Assembly (NCBI RefSeq): GCF_040678635.1
Contig: NZ_JBFATZ010000012.1
Location: 62,001 to 126,000, forward strand
Direction: 5' to 3'
Source of the DNA: Thermopolyspora sp040678635
GTDB lineage: Bacteria; Actinomycetota; Actinomycetes; Streptosporangiales; Streptosporangiaceae
Length of the DNA stretch: 64,000 nucleotides
Part shown: one piece after another, positions 8,162 through 16,864 of the stretch
How the letters are laid out: each line of letters opens with the position of its first letter
How positions within the stretch are numbered: position 1 is the stretch's first letter
Notes under the pieces: model-generated
Database searches by the model: none
What the model was told of the DNA's origin: nothing
What the model saw: only the letters and a program-made list of their open reading frames with translations
Position numbers and translations under genes: made by a program

Positions 8162-9313
8162 ATGAGGGATAACCCCCTCGTCCTGCACGTCCTCGGCGCG
8201 CGCCCGAACTTCGTCAAGGCGGCTCCGGTCGTGCGCGGCCTTGCGGCGCTTGACCTGAAGCCCAAGGTGCAGCAGGGCATCATTCACACCGGCCAGCACT
8301 ACGACGCGCTGATGTCGGACGTGTTCTTCGCCGACCTCGGCCTGCCCGAGCCGATCGCCAACCTCGGCGTGGGCTCCGGCACGCACGCCCGGCAGACCGC
8401 CGCGCTGCTCACCGGCCTGGAGGACGTCGTCGGCGAGCACCGCCCCGACCTGGTCGTCGTCTACGGCGACGTGAATTCCACGCTCGCCGCCATCCTCGTC
8501 TGCGCCAAGCTGGGCGTGCGCACCGCGCACGTCGAGGCGGGCCTGCGCTCCTTCGACCGGACGATGCCGGAGGAGGTCAACCGGATCGTCGTCGACGCGC
8601 TCGCCGACATCCTCTTCTGCACCAGCCCCGAGGCGCTGTCCTACCTGGCCAACGAGGGCGTGGACCCGCGCAAGGCGCATCTCGTCGGCAACCCGATGAT
8701 CGACAGCCTCTTCGCGGCGCTGCCGTCCCTCGACCCCCAGCCGGTACGCGGCCGGCTCGGCCTGCCCGAGCGGTACGCGGTGGCGACCCTGCATCGCCCC
8801 GGCAACGTGGACGACGCCGACGCCGCCCGCGAGCTGGTGGACGCGGTGCGCGAGGTGAGCCGGACCGTGCCGATCGTGGTGCCGCTGCACCCGCGCGGGC
8901 GCACCCGGCTCGCCGAGGCCGGGCTCGTCACCGGCGACGGTCTGACGATCATCGACCCGCTGGGCTACCTGGAGTTCCTCTCCCTGGTCAGGGGGGCCGC
9001 GCTGGTGGTCACCGACTCCGGCGGCGTACAGGAGGAGACGACCATGCTCGGCGTGCCGTGCGTGACCGTGCGGCCCAACACCGAGCGGCCGATCACCATC
9101 ACCCACGGCACCAACCGCCTGGTCACCCCCGCCACGCTGCCCGCGGCCGCCGCCAAGGCCCTCGCCGACGGATCGGCGACGCCCACCGGCGAGCTGCCCC
9201 CGCTGTGGGACGGCCAGGCCGGTCCGCGCATCGCGCGGGTGATCGCCGCCTGGCTGCGGGGCGACAACCTCGCACCGGCGGCGGCTCAGGCCGTACGAAT
9301 GACAGGCGACTGA
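8162..9313 (+). CDS. wecB: UDP-N-acetylglucosamine 2-epimerase (non-hydrolysing)
   Basis: The product has 383 residues from the ATG at 8162, preceded by AAAGGCGAGG; an ATG ten codons earlier has no ribosome site. It interconverts UDP-GlcNAc and UDP-ManNAc. Family motifs are intact: VLGARPNFVKAAPVV, HTGQHYDALMSD, VVYGDVNSTLA, HVEAGLRSFDRTMPEEVNR, CTSPEA, TLHRPGNVDD, PLHPRGR and VTDSGGVQEETTMLGVPCVT. Its product is the substrate of the dehydrogenase encoded on the opposite side of the divergent promoter. The pair therefore points to ManNAcA in this strain's surface glycan. Confidence 0.93.
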   Translation: MRDNPLVLHVLGARPNFVKAAPVVRGLAALDLKPKVQQGIIHTGQHYDALMSDVFFADLGLPEPIANLGVGSGTHARQTAALLTGLEDVVGEHRPDLVVVYGDVNSTLAAILVCAKLGVRTAHVEAGLRSFDRTMPEEVNRIVVDALADILFCTSPEALSYLANEGVDPRKAHLVGNPMIDSLFAALPSLDPQPVRGRLGLPERYAVATLHRPGNVDDADAARELVDAVREVSRTVPIVVPLHPRGRTRLAEAGLVTGDGLTIIDPLGYLEFLSLVRGAALVVTDSGGVQEETTMLGVPCVTVRPNTERPITITHGTNRLVTPATLPAAAAKALADGSATPTGELPPLWDGQAGPRIARVIAAWLRGDNLAPAAAQAVRMTGD

Positions 9314-9353
9314 CGCCGGACCCTCCGGACGCGAACCGACAGGCAGGAACGAC

Positions 9354-11414
9354 ATGGCCGACGAGCAGCAGGACGAACCGCGCTTCCAGCGCCTCGGGGC
9401 GGTCAACTGGCTGCCCGAGGAACGCAAGGAGGTCGAGCGCTACGAGGAGCGCATCCGCGAGCTTGAGGAGAAGCTCGCGATCCAGACCGCCCGCGCCGAC
9501 TACGCGATCTGGAAGCTGCGCGCCACGCAGAGCCAGCGCCCCTACCGGGTGGCCGAGGCGCTCACCGGCGCCCGCCGCCCGTCGAAGCTGGTACGGCTGC
9601 CCGCCGACCTGCGCCGGGCGCTGAAGGTGAAAAACAGCCCCAAGGCGCCCGCGTCCGTGGTGGAGGCGGCCGAGGCGGCGGCCAAGCGCCGGCCCGAGGT
9701 GAAGATCCCCAACCTGGCCTGGCCGGACGGGCCGATCAACCGGCCGGACCTGCCGGTCGCGGTGATCCTCGACGACTTCTCCCGGATGGCGTTCCGGTAC
9801 GAGTGGGACCAGATCGAGTTCGGCCTCACCGACTGGCGGGAGATCTTCGCCGACAAGCGGCCCGAACTGCTGTTCGTGGAGTCGGCGTGGTTCGGCAACC
9901 AGGGCCGCTGGCGGTACCAGATGACCGGGACGAACGCCCCCAAGCAGGAGCTTCGCGACCTGATCGCCTGGTTCACGGCGGAGGGCATCCCCACGGTCTT
10001 CTGGAACAAGGAGGACCCGCCGAACTTCGACTTCTTCATCGACACCGCGAAGCTGTTCGACTACGTGTACACGTGCGACGGCGACATGGTGCCGAAATAT
10101 CGCGAGATCCTGGGGCATGACCGGATCGGTGTGCTGCAGTTCGCGGCCCAGCCGCGCGTGCACAACCCGATCCAGACCCGCTGGGGGCGCGCCCAGGACA
10201 TCGTCTTCGCCGGGATGTACTTCCGCGACAAGCACCCCGAGCGCCGCGAGCAGATGGAGACCGTGATCGCCCCGGTCCGCCCGCTCGGCCTGCACATCTA
10301 CGCCCGCAACGACGGCGCGGGCGAGAAGTACCAGTGGCCCGACGAGTACCGGCCGCACATCGTCGGCGAGCTTCCCTACGAGCAGATGCTCGCCGCGTAC
10401 AAGATGTACAAGGTCTTCCTCAACGTCAACTCGGTGATCGACTCGCCGACCATGTGCGCCCGCCGCGTCTTCGAGCTGTCGGCCTGCGCCACCACCGTGC
10501 TGTCCGGCTGGTCGCGCGCCATCGAGGAGACCTTCGGCGACCTCATCCCGGTCGCCCACACCCAGGAGGAGGCCTACAACCAGGCCCTCTACCTGATCAA
10601 CAGCCCCGAGTACCGCGCCCGCCAGGGCCACCTCGCCATGCGCGAGGTGCACGACAAGCACACCTTCTCCCACCGCGTCGACCAGATCCTCACCGCCATC
10701 GGCCGCGAGGTACGGCCCCGCAGCCGCCCGATCACCGTCGTGCTGCCCACCAACCGGGCCGGACAGCTCGAACACGCCATCCACCAGGTCGCCCGGCAGC
10801 GCCACCGCGACCTGCAGCTCGTCCTCGTCCTGCACGGCATCGACATCGAGCCCGGCGTCGTCCGCGAGAAGGCGCTCGCCGCCGGCATCCCGGACGTCAA
10901 GGTCCGCCTCGCGGACCCCTCCCTCACCCTCGGCGAGGTCCTCAACCTCGGCATCGAGGTCGCCGACGGCGACTTCATCGCCAAGATGGACGACGACAAC
11001 CTGTACGGCGAGCACTACCTGTCCGACCTGATCCGCGCGTTCGACTACGCCGACGCCGAACTGGTCGGCAAGGGCGCGCACTACACGTACTTCCCCGCCA
11101 CCAACAGCACGGTGCTGCGCCTGCCCGGCCTGGAGCACCGGTACGCCCACCTGGTCCAGGGGGCCACGATCCTCGCCAAGGCCGACCTGCTGCGGGCCAT
11201 GCCGTTCGAGGCCGTCAACGCCGGCGAGGACACCCGCCTGGTCCGCCGGTGCAAGGAGGAGGGCGTGCGCATCTACTCGGCGGACCGCTTCAACTTCGTC
11301 TACATGCGCTCCGCCGACGCGACCACGCACACCTGGCAGGCCCCCGACTACAAGCTGCTGCGCAACGCCCAGTTCTGCTTCACCGGCAACCCCGAAAGCC
11401 ACGTCATGATCTGA
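9354..11414 (+). CDS. Two-domain glycosyltransferase: CgeB/DUF3880-like plus GT2-like
   Basis: The product has 686 residues. A coiled coil near the N-terminus (ERKEVERYEERIRELEEKLA) is followed by a CgeB/spore-maturation-like GT-B region (about 130-460: ESAWFGNQGRWRYQM, FWNKEDPPNFDFF, VYTCDGDMVPKY, NSVIDSPTMCARRVFELSAC). The C-terminal part (about 460-686) is a GT2-type GT-A domain with PITVVLPTNRAGQLEHAI and the metal motif in KMDDDNLYGEHYLSDL. It starts 40 bp after wecB and is probably co-transcribed. A double-headed enzyme may add two successive sugars to the polymer. Substrates are unknown. Confidence 0.82.
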   Translation: MADEQQDEPRFQRLGAVNWLPEERKEVERYEERIRELEEKLAIQTARADYAIWKLRATQSQRPYRVAEALTGARRPSKLVRLPADLRRALKVKNSPKAPASVVEAAEAAAKRRPEVKIPNLAWPDGPINRPDLPVAVILDDFSRMAFRYEWDQIEFGLTDWREIFADKRPELLFVESAWFGNQGRWRYQMTGTNAPKQELRDLIAWFTAEGIPTVFWNKEDPPNFDFFIDTAKLFDYVYTCDGDMVPKYREILGHDRIGVLQFAAQPRVHNPIQTRWGRAQDIVFAGMYFRDKHPERREQMETVIAPVRPLGLHIYARNDGAGEKYQWPDEYRPHIVGELPYEQMLAAYKMYKVFLNVNSVIDSPTMCARRVFELSACATTVLSGWSRAIEETFGDLIPVAHTQEEAYNQALYLINSPEYRARQGHLAMREVHDKHTFSHRVDQILTAIGREVRPRSRPITVVLPTNRAGQLEHAIHQVARQRHRDLQLVLVLHGIDIEPGVVREKALAAGIPDVKVRLADPSLTLGEVLNLGIEVADGDFIAKMDDDNLYGEHYLSDLIRAFDYADAELVGKGAHYTYFPATNSTVLRLPGLEHRYAHLVQGATILAKADLLRAMPFEAVNAGEDTRLVRRCKEEGVRIYSADRFNFVYMRSADATTHTWQAPDYKLLRNAQFCFTGNPESHVMI

Positions 11415-11435
11415 CGCCGCGGTCGCGCCCGTCGT

Positions 11436-11474
11436 GCGCCCGTGCCGGGCCACCGACGGGCGCGGCACGGGCGC
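11436..11474. terminator. Bidirectional hairpin terminator
   Basis: A perfect 12-bp stem (GCGCCCGTGCCG / CGGCACGGGCGC) with a 15-base loop lies between the convergent ends of the glycosyltransferase gene (11414, plus) and the hypothetical gene (11499, minus). Confidence 0.7.
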
Positions 11475-11498
11475 TACGGCGGATCGGGGCGTGCCTTC

Positions 11499-11987
11499 CT
11501 ACGCCCTCGGCGGCACCTGGGCCTCGACGCGTCGCAGCGTGGCGATCAGGTCCTCCGCGCTGGCGGCGTGGACGACGGTCAGGTGCCAGAGCCGCCGCGA
11601 GGCGGGCACGGCGATGAAACTGCCGGGAATCGGTTGCATGATGAGCCAGCCCGGATGGAGCCTCCGCAGCCGCCATACGGGATCGTTCTCCTGCTCCGCG
11701 ATGAGAGTGGCGGCCCCCTCGGCGTTGTTCAGGGGATGAATCTGCAGGCCGCTCCCGACGGGCCAGGAGTAGCAGTCGGCCTCGATGCCGATCGTCAGAC
11801 CGGACGGCAGCACCACTTGCGGACCGCGTTCACCGGTCCGCCGCTCGGCGAGGACGCCGCGGAGAGCCAGCGCGTTCAACAGGGCCTCGGCCGCCTGCTC
11901 AGGCAGGACGGCGGCCCCGTTGAACCGACCGCTCTTCTCTGGGGTCATGACACGAGCATGTCGACGACGCAAGCCGTTAAGTTTCAC
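11499..11987 (-). CDS. Hypothetical protein
   Basis: The product has 162 residues from a GTG at 11987, or 149 from the ATG at 11948; neither has a strong ribosome site. It is soluble and without a signal peptide. Segments include PEQAAEALLNALALRGVLAE, VVLPSGLTIGIEADCYSWPV, HPGWLIMQPIPGSFIAVPAS and a C-terminal helix AEDLIATLRRVEAQV. Codon use is typical of the window. I do not recognise the family. It stands alone between a terminator and the divergent hypF promoter region. Confidence 0.6.
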   Translation of the reverse strand: MKLNGLRRRHARVMTPEKSGRFNGAAVLPEQAAEALLNALALRGVLAERRTGERGPQVVLPSGLTIGIEADCYSWPVGSGLQIHPLNNAEGAATLIAEQENDPVWRLRRLHPGWLIMQPIPGSFIAVPASRRLWHLTVVHAASAEDLIATLRRVEAQVPPRA

Positions 11988-12179
11988 GGATGCGTGAACG
12001 ATAAGCCACCGAGCGATACCGATCCGTTCCGCCCGCGGCGGGAGCTGAACCGGTTTCGCCTTTTCTGCGTAGCAGGGAGCGATGCGCGGGGACGTGCCGA
12101 TCGGTGATCGCCTTGGGTACGTGTTGCCCTATGGGAAGGGGTGGCGGGTGTGTCGGTGGGCATGCTGAGGCCGGAAAAC

Positions 12180-14462
12180 ATGAGTGATGCACGTATCCGG
12201 TGCCGCATCCGGGTTGAGGGCATCGTGCAGGGCGTGGGGTTCCGGCCGTTCGTGTACGCGCTGGCCAGGGGGCTCGGCCTGGCCGGGCTGGTGGGCAACG
12301 ACTCGGCCGGGGTGTTCATCGAGGTCGAAGGGCCGGCGCCGGCGATCTCGCGGTTCGAGCGGGCGGTGCGGAGCGAGGCGCCGCCGATGGCGGTGATCTC
12401 GCGCGTCGTGGTGGAGCCCATTCCCCCGGTGGGCGAGCAGGGGTTCGCGATCATCTCCAGCCGGGGCGGGGAGGAGCGGCAGGCGTGGATCGCGCCCGAC
12501 GTCGCGACCTGCGCCGACTGCCTGCGCGAGGTGTTCGACCCGGTGGACCGGCGCTATCGGTACGCCTTCGCCAACTGCGCGAACTGCGGCCCTCGGTTCA
12601 CCGTGGCCAAGGACGTCCCCTACGACCGGGAGGCCACCACGATGGCGGGCTTCCCGATGTGCGCGGAGTGCTCCGCGGAGTACAACGACCCGGCCGACCG
12701 GCGCTTCCACGCGCAGCCGATCTGCTGCCCGGCGTGCGGACCGAAGCTGCGGCTCGTCAACGCCTCGGGCGACGAGGTGCAGGGGGATCCGATCGTGGCG
12801 GCGGCGCGGATGATCCGCGCGGGGCGGGTCGTCGCCATCAAGGGGCTGGGCGGATACCACCTGGCGGCCGACGCCAAGGACGAGAACGCGGCGATCACGC
12901 TGCGGGCGCGCAAGGTGCGCGAGGACAAGCCGTTCGCGGTGATGGTGCCCGATCTCGCGACGGCCGAGCGGCTGTGCGAGGTGGACGAGACCGCGCGGCG
13001 GCTGCTCTCCGGGCCGCGGCGGCCGATCGTGGTGCTGCCCCGGCGTACGGACGCGCCGGTGGCGGCGGCGGTGGCCCCGGACAACCGGTTTCTCGGGCTG
13101 ATGCTGCCGTACACGCCGCTGCATCATCTGCTCGCCGCCGAGCTGGCCGGGCCGTACATTCTGACCAGCGGAAACACCTCGGACGAGCCGATCGCCTTGG
13201 ACGACGAGGACGCGTTCCGGCGGCTGAACGAGATCGCCGACGCGTTCCTCACCCACGATCGGCCGATCCACATGCGGGCCGAGGACTCGGTGATCCTGCT
13301 GCACCAGGGCCAGACGACGCCGGTGCGGCGCTCGCGCGGGTACGCGCCGCAGCCGTTGCCTTTGCGGGTGGCGCCGCCGCGGCCGGTGCTGGGGTGCGGG
13401 GCCGAGTCGCGCAACACGTTCTGCCTGGCCAAGGACGGGCACGCGTTCGTGTCGCAGCACATCGGGGATCTGAAGGACTTCGAGACGCTGAAGGCGTTCC
13501 GGACGGGGATCGCCCACCTCGGGCGGCTGTTCGACATCGAGCCGCGGGTGGTCGCGCACGACCTGAATCCGGAGTTCCTGTCCACCAAGTACGCCCGGGA
13601 GCTGACCGGCGTCGAACTGGTCGGCGTGCAGCACCATCACGCGCACATCGCCTCGTGCCTGGCCGACAACGAGGAGAGCGGCACGGTGATCGGCGTCGCC
13701 TTCGACGGGCTCGGGTACGGACCCGACGGCACGATCTGGGGCGGGGAGCTGCTCGTCGCCGACCTGCTGGGCTACATGCGCGCCGGGCATCTGCTGCCGG
13801 TACGGGTGCCGGGCGGCAGCCTGGCGATCCGGGAGCCCTGGCGCATGGCCGCCGCCTACCTGGACGCGGCCCCCGGCGCCCCGAAGACGACGCAGGTGCG
13901 CGAGCGGCACGCGAGCCGCTGGGACTTCGTCGTCCAGGCCGCCCGCAGCGGCGCCAACAGCCCGCTGACGTCGAGCGCGGGGCGGCTGTTCGACGCGGTC
14001 TCGGCCATCCTCGGCGTACGGGAGTCGATCAACTACGACGGGCAGGCGGCGATCGAGCTGGAGCAGCACGCCGACCCCGCCGTGACCGACGCCTACCCGG
14101 TCCGGGTGCTCGGCGGCCATCCCCTGCTGCTCGACGGCCCCGACCTGGTGCGCTCGATCGCCGACGACATGGCCGTCGGCACCCCGACGCCGGTGATCGC
14201 CGCCCGCTTCCACAACAGCCTCGCCGTGATGGTCGCCGAGGCGTGCGACCGCATCCGCACCTCGACGAGCCTCGGCACGGTCGCCCTGTCCGGCGGCGTC
14301 TTCCAGAACCGGCTCCTGCTCGGCCGCGTCGTCCCCGCGCTGCGCGAGCGGGGCTTCCGCGTCCTCACCCACCGCCACGTGCCTCCGAACGACGGCGGCA
14401 TCAGCCTGGGCCAGGTCGCCATCACCGCCGCCCGCGACGCCGGCCGGTACGGCAGGGCATGA
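12180..14462 (+). CDS. hypF: Carbamoyltransferase HypF
   Basis: About 760 residues from the ATG at 12180 (an upstream GTG at 12141 would add 13 residues). HypF makes the thiocyanate/cyanide ligand of [NiFe] hydrogenases from carbamoyl phosphate. Order of domains: acylphosphatase (1-92, VEGIVQGVGFRPFVYALARG), two zinc motifs (Cys111/114/133/136 and Cys161/164/183/186), a YrdC-like domain (about 195-380, IKGLGGYHLAADAKDENAA), and a Kae1/TobZ-like C-terminal domain with the VQHHHAHIASCLADN metal motif. All key residues are present. No hypA-E or hydrogenase gene is in the window, so the gene is a lone copy or the rest lies elsewhere. Confidence 0.93.
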   Translation: MSDARIRCRIRVEGIVQGVGFRPFVYALARGLGLAGLVGNDSAGVFIEVEGPAPAISRFERAVRSEAPPMAVISRVVVEPIPPVGEQGFAIISSRGGEERQAWIAPDVATCADCLREVFDPVDRRYRYAFANCANCGPRFTVAKDVPYDREATTMAGFPMCAECSAEYNDPADRRFHAQPICCPACGPKLRLVNASGDEVQGDPIVAAARMIRAGRVVAIKGLGGYHLAADAKDENAAITLRARKVREDKPFAVMVPDLATAERLCEVDETARRLLSGPRRPIVVLPRRTDAPVAAAVAPDNRFLGLMLPYTPLHHLLAAELAGPYILTSGNTSDEPIALDDEDAFRRLNEIADAFLTHDRPIHMRAEDSVILLHQGQTTPVRRSRGYAPQPLPLRVAPPRPVLGCGAESRNTFCLAKDGHAFVSQHIGDLKDFETLKAFRTGIAHLGRLFDIEPRVVAHDLNPEFLSTKYARELTGVELVGVQHHHAHIASCLADNEESGTVIGVAFDGLGYGPDGTIWGGELLVADLLGYMRAGHLLPVRVPGGSLAIREPWRMAAAYLDAAPGAPKTTQVRERHASRWDFVVQAARSGANSPLTSSAGRLFDAVSAILGVRESINYDGQAAIELEQHADPAVTDAYPVRVLGGHPLLLDGPDLVRSIADDMAVGTPTPVIAARFHNSLAVMVAEACDRIRTSTSLGTVALSGGVFQNRLLLGRVVPALRERGFRVLTHRHVPPNDGGISLGQVAITAARDAGRYGRA

Positions 14463-14495
14463 CCGGCGCGCGTCGCGGGCGACGGGAGGGGGAGA

Positions 14496-15281
14496 TCACA
14501 GGCCGGCGATGAGGCCGCCGTCGACGCGGATCACCGACCCGGTGACGTACGAGGCGCACTCGCCGGCGAGGAAGGCGGCCACCTGGGCGTACTCGCGGGG
14601 CTCGCCGTACCGGCCTGCGGGGATGGCGGCGAGGCTCTCGGCGACCACCTCGGCCATGGGCCGCTTCTCCCGCTCGGCCCTGGCCGTGTCCAGCATGCGG
14701 GTTCTGCGCGTGGCGATCCGGCCGGGAACCAGCACGTTGACGGTGATTCCCTCGCCTGCCACCTCCCGCGCCAGCGTCTTCGACCAACCGGTGAGGGCGA
14801 GCCTGAGAGAGTTGGACAGTCCGAGGTTGGGGATGGGCGAGATGATCCCCGAGCTCGTGCTGGTGATGATCCGGCCCCACCCGCCCGCGCGCATCCCGGG
14901 CAGGACCCGGTCGGTGAGGGCGATCACCGACAGCACCATCGAGGTGAAGTGTTCCCGCCACAGCGCCGGATCCTGCCCGTGGGCGGGCGTCGGCGGCGGG
15001 CCACCGGTGTTGTTGACCAGCACGTTCACCGGTCCATAGCGGTCCTCGACGGTGCTGACGGCGCCGTCGATGGCGGCCAGGTCGCCGAGGTCCCAGCTGA
15101 CGGGCAGCGCCTCGCCGCCCGCGTCGGCGATCTGCCGGGCAACGGCCTGCGCACGTTCGGCGGAGCGGCTCGCGACGGCCACGCGGGCCCCCTCACGGGC
15201 CAGCTCGGCGGCGATCGCGCCGCCCAGCCCGCCGCTCGCGCCGAGCACGAGCGCGGTTTTCCCTGCGAGCCCCAAATCCAC
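14496..15281 (-). CDS. Short-chain dehydrogenase/reductase-like protein lacking the usual catalytic Tyr
   Basis: The product has 261 residues from a GTG at 15281 with TTAGGAG seven bases upstream. The Rossmann motif ALVLGASGGLGGAIA and LVNNTGGPPPTPAHG are clear. Where most SDRs have YxxxK, this protein has GLSNSLRLALTGWSKTLARE: Lys is kept but Tyr is replaced, a feature of a 3-oxoacyl-ACP-reductase-like subgroup. Catalysis may therefore differ from classical SDRs. It lies 121 bp downstream of the alpha/beta hydrolase on the same strand and belongs to the LysR-centred catabolic cluster. The substrate is unknown. Confidence 0.8.
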   Translation of the reverse strand: MDLGLAGKTALVLGASGGLGGAIAAELAREGARVAVASRSAERAQAVARQIADAGGEALPVSWDLGDLAAIDGAVSTVEDRYGPVNVLVNNTGGPPPTPAHGQDPALWREHFTSMVLSVIALTDRVLPGMRAGGWGRIITSTSSGIISPIPNLGLSNSLRLALTGWSKTLAREVAGEGITVNVLVPGRIATRRTRMLDTARAEREKRPMAEVVAESLAAIPAGRYGEPREYAQVAAFLAGECASYVTGSVIRVDGGLIAGL

Positions 15282-15402
15282 GACGTCTCCTAAGGTCGAA
15301 ACATTGCTGTCGAGAAACCCGACCGTATCGGCGGCGATGTGCGTCCGCCGGTTGAACACGCGGCCTCGCGAGCGATCACGGCGTCGGCCCCGGGGTGTCC
15401 GC

Positions 15403-16578
15403 TCACTCCGGGATCCGTGGTTCCGGCAGGCCGGACAGGCGGGCCCGCATCCAGTCGGCGATGAGCACGTCGCGGTCGGCCCGGTGGTTGTAGACGCAGT
15501 GGTCGCCGTCGGAGAAGACGACCATCCGCTTGTCGTCGGTGGGCGCGCCCTCCAGCATCGCCCGCGCCGTGTCCGACGACACCAGGGGATCCCGGCCGCC
15601 GTGTACGACCAGCAGCGGATAGCCGGCGTTGGGTCCCCCGTCGAGGGGCGTCACGGTCTTCCAGGCGTCATGCGCCAGGTCCGCGTCCTCGGTGCCGCAG
15701 ACGGCCGTCATCTTCGTGAAGAAGGTCCCCACGCTCGGCGGCACGAGCCACGGAGCCGGGATGCCGCCGTTGTCGACACACGCCCGGATCCGGGTGTCCC
15801 GCGCCGCGACGGCCATGGCGAAGCCGCCGCCCATGCTGTTGCCGACGATGCCGATGGGCAGGCCCGGCGAGCGCTCCGCCAAGAAGTCGACGGCGCGCCG
15901 GTACGCCTCGGCCCACGACCGCGACAGGTAGTGACCGTGGACGAGGCGCGTCTCGCCCTGCCCCGGGGCGTCGAGCATCAGCGCGTCGACGCCGCGCGCG
16001 GCGAGGGCCTCGCCGATGCAGACGAAGTCCATGGCCCAGCCCTCGACGCCGCCGACGACGACGGCCGAGGCCACGGCGGCGCCGTGCGCGGGAACGAGCC
16101 ATCCCGCCACGGGGCCGCGGCCGGTCTCCAGCGTGACGCGCTCATGGTCGCCGCTCAGCTCGGCGGCCTGCCCGAACAGCTCGGCGGCCCGTGCGAAGAT
16201 CGCCCGGCGGTCGTCGGTGTCCGCGAGCATCATCACCTGGCTCATGCGCAGCAGGGCCGAGGCCCGGCGCAGGTACGCGACGCGCGTGGGCGTGGCGGCG
16301 ACCTCGGCCGCGCCTCCGACGCGGCGCAGGCACGCCTCCGCGAGCTCGGTGGCGACCGAGCGCCAGTCCCGCCCGTCGAGCACGCGGGCACGCAACTCGA
16401 CGGCGTCCGCGTAGTCCACGCCGTACCCCATCAGACGCTCAAGCGAGAACTGGCGCAGCGCGGCCGCCGACTCCACCGGGAGCGCCGCGATGGCGTCGTC
16501 CGTCTCCGCACGGCGACCGGCGAACTCGCGGACCACGACCGGAAGCCGGCCCTCGATCGTCTCCTGCTGTGATGACAT
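15403..16578 (-). CDS. Alpha/beta hydrolase with N-terminal helical domain (C-C hydrolase/esterase, DHPON-hydrolase-like)
   Basis: The product has 391 residues from the ATG at 16578, with GAGGAG nine bases upstream. The first 145 residues are helical, as in 2,6-dihydroxypseudooxynicotine hydrolase and FrsA-type enzymes. The catalytic domain shows the nucleophile elbow GIVGNSMGGGFAMAV (Ser248), an acid near Asp330 (VVHGGRDPLVSS) and His360 (DGDHCVYNH). Such enzymes cleave carbon-carbon or ester bonds in ring-opened compounds. The gene is divergent from the LysR regulator and carries that regulator's operator in its promoter, so it is probably induced by the pathway substrate. Confidence 0.8.
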   Translation of the reverse strand: MSSQQETIEGRLPVVVREFAGRRAETDDAIAALPVESAAALRQFSLERLMGYGVDYADAVELRARVLDGRDWRSVATELAEACLRRVGGAAEVAATPTRVAYLRRASALLRMSQVMMLADTDDRRAIFARAAELFGQAAELSGDHERVTLETGRGPVAGWLVPAHGAAVASAVVVGGVEGWAMDFVCIGEALAARGVDALMLDAPGQGETRLVHGHYLSRSWAEAYRRAVDFLAERSPGLPIGIVGNSMGGGFAMAVAARDTRIRACVDNGGIPAPWLVPPSVGTFFTKMTAVCGTEDADLAHDAWKTVTPLDGGPNAGYPLLVVHGGRDPLVSSDTARAMLEGAPTDDKRMVVFSDGDHCVYNHRADRDVLIADWMRARLSGLPEPRIPE

Positions 16579-16689
16579 TCGTGACGCTCCTCGTATGCGT
16601 TCGCGTCCGGAGACCGGACGGCCGATCGGCGAACCGCGACGGGCGGCAGCCGCGCGTCGGCGCGAGCCGCGGTCCGGGTCGTCGCAGGC

Positions 16690-16752
16690 TACATAGGCGA
16701 CATTGGCGACATAGGTGACATAGATGACAGGGACGACGTGGGCGACGTGGGC
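16690..16752. repeat. 9-bp tandem repeat, unit GACATAGGC-like
   Basis: About seven degenerate 9-bp units (TACATAGGC, GACATTGGC, GACATAGGT, GACATAGAT, then GACGTGGGC forms) lie upstream of the alpha/beta hydrolase start, within its long leader. Three of them contain the ATAGG core of the nearby LysR operator, so they could act as weak extra half sites; that is inference. Confidence 0.55.
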
Positions 16753-16828
16753 GGGGCACACGGTCCCTTCGTGTCCCCTCATGATTCGCGCAGCCGGGGC
16801 CCGCGTCCAATATCGGATGCGACCATTG

Positions 16829-16849
16829 ACTATAGCCGGGGCCTATAGT
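16829..16849. promoter_or_regulatory. LysR operator (T-N11-A) between lysR and the hydrolase gene
   Basis: An inverted repeat ACTATAG-N7-CTATAGT, containing the LysR-type T-N11-A core, ends 15 bp before the lysR start. Closely related sites stand at 20214-20240, 20281-20297 and 24987-25003. This position suggests autoregulation and control of the divergent hydrolase gene. Confidence 0.75.
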
Positions 16850-16864
16850 GCTACCCTCCCGGGC

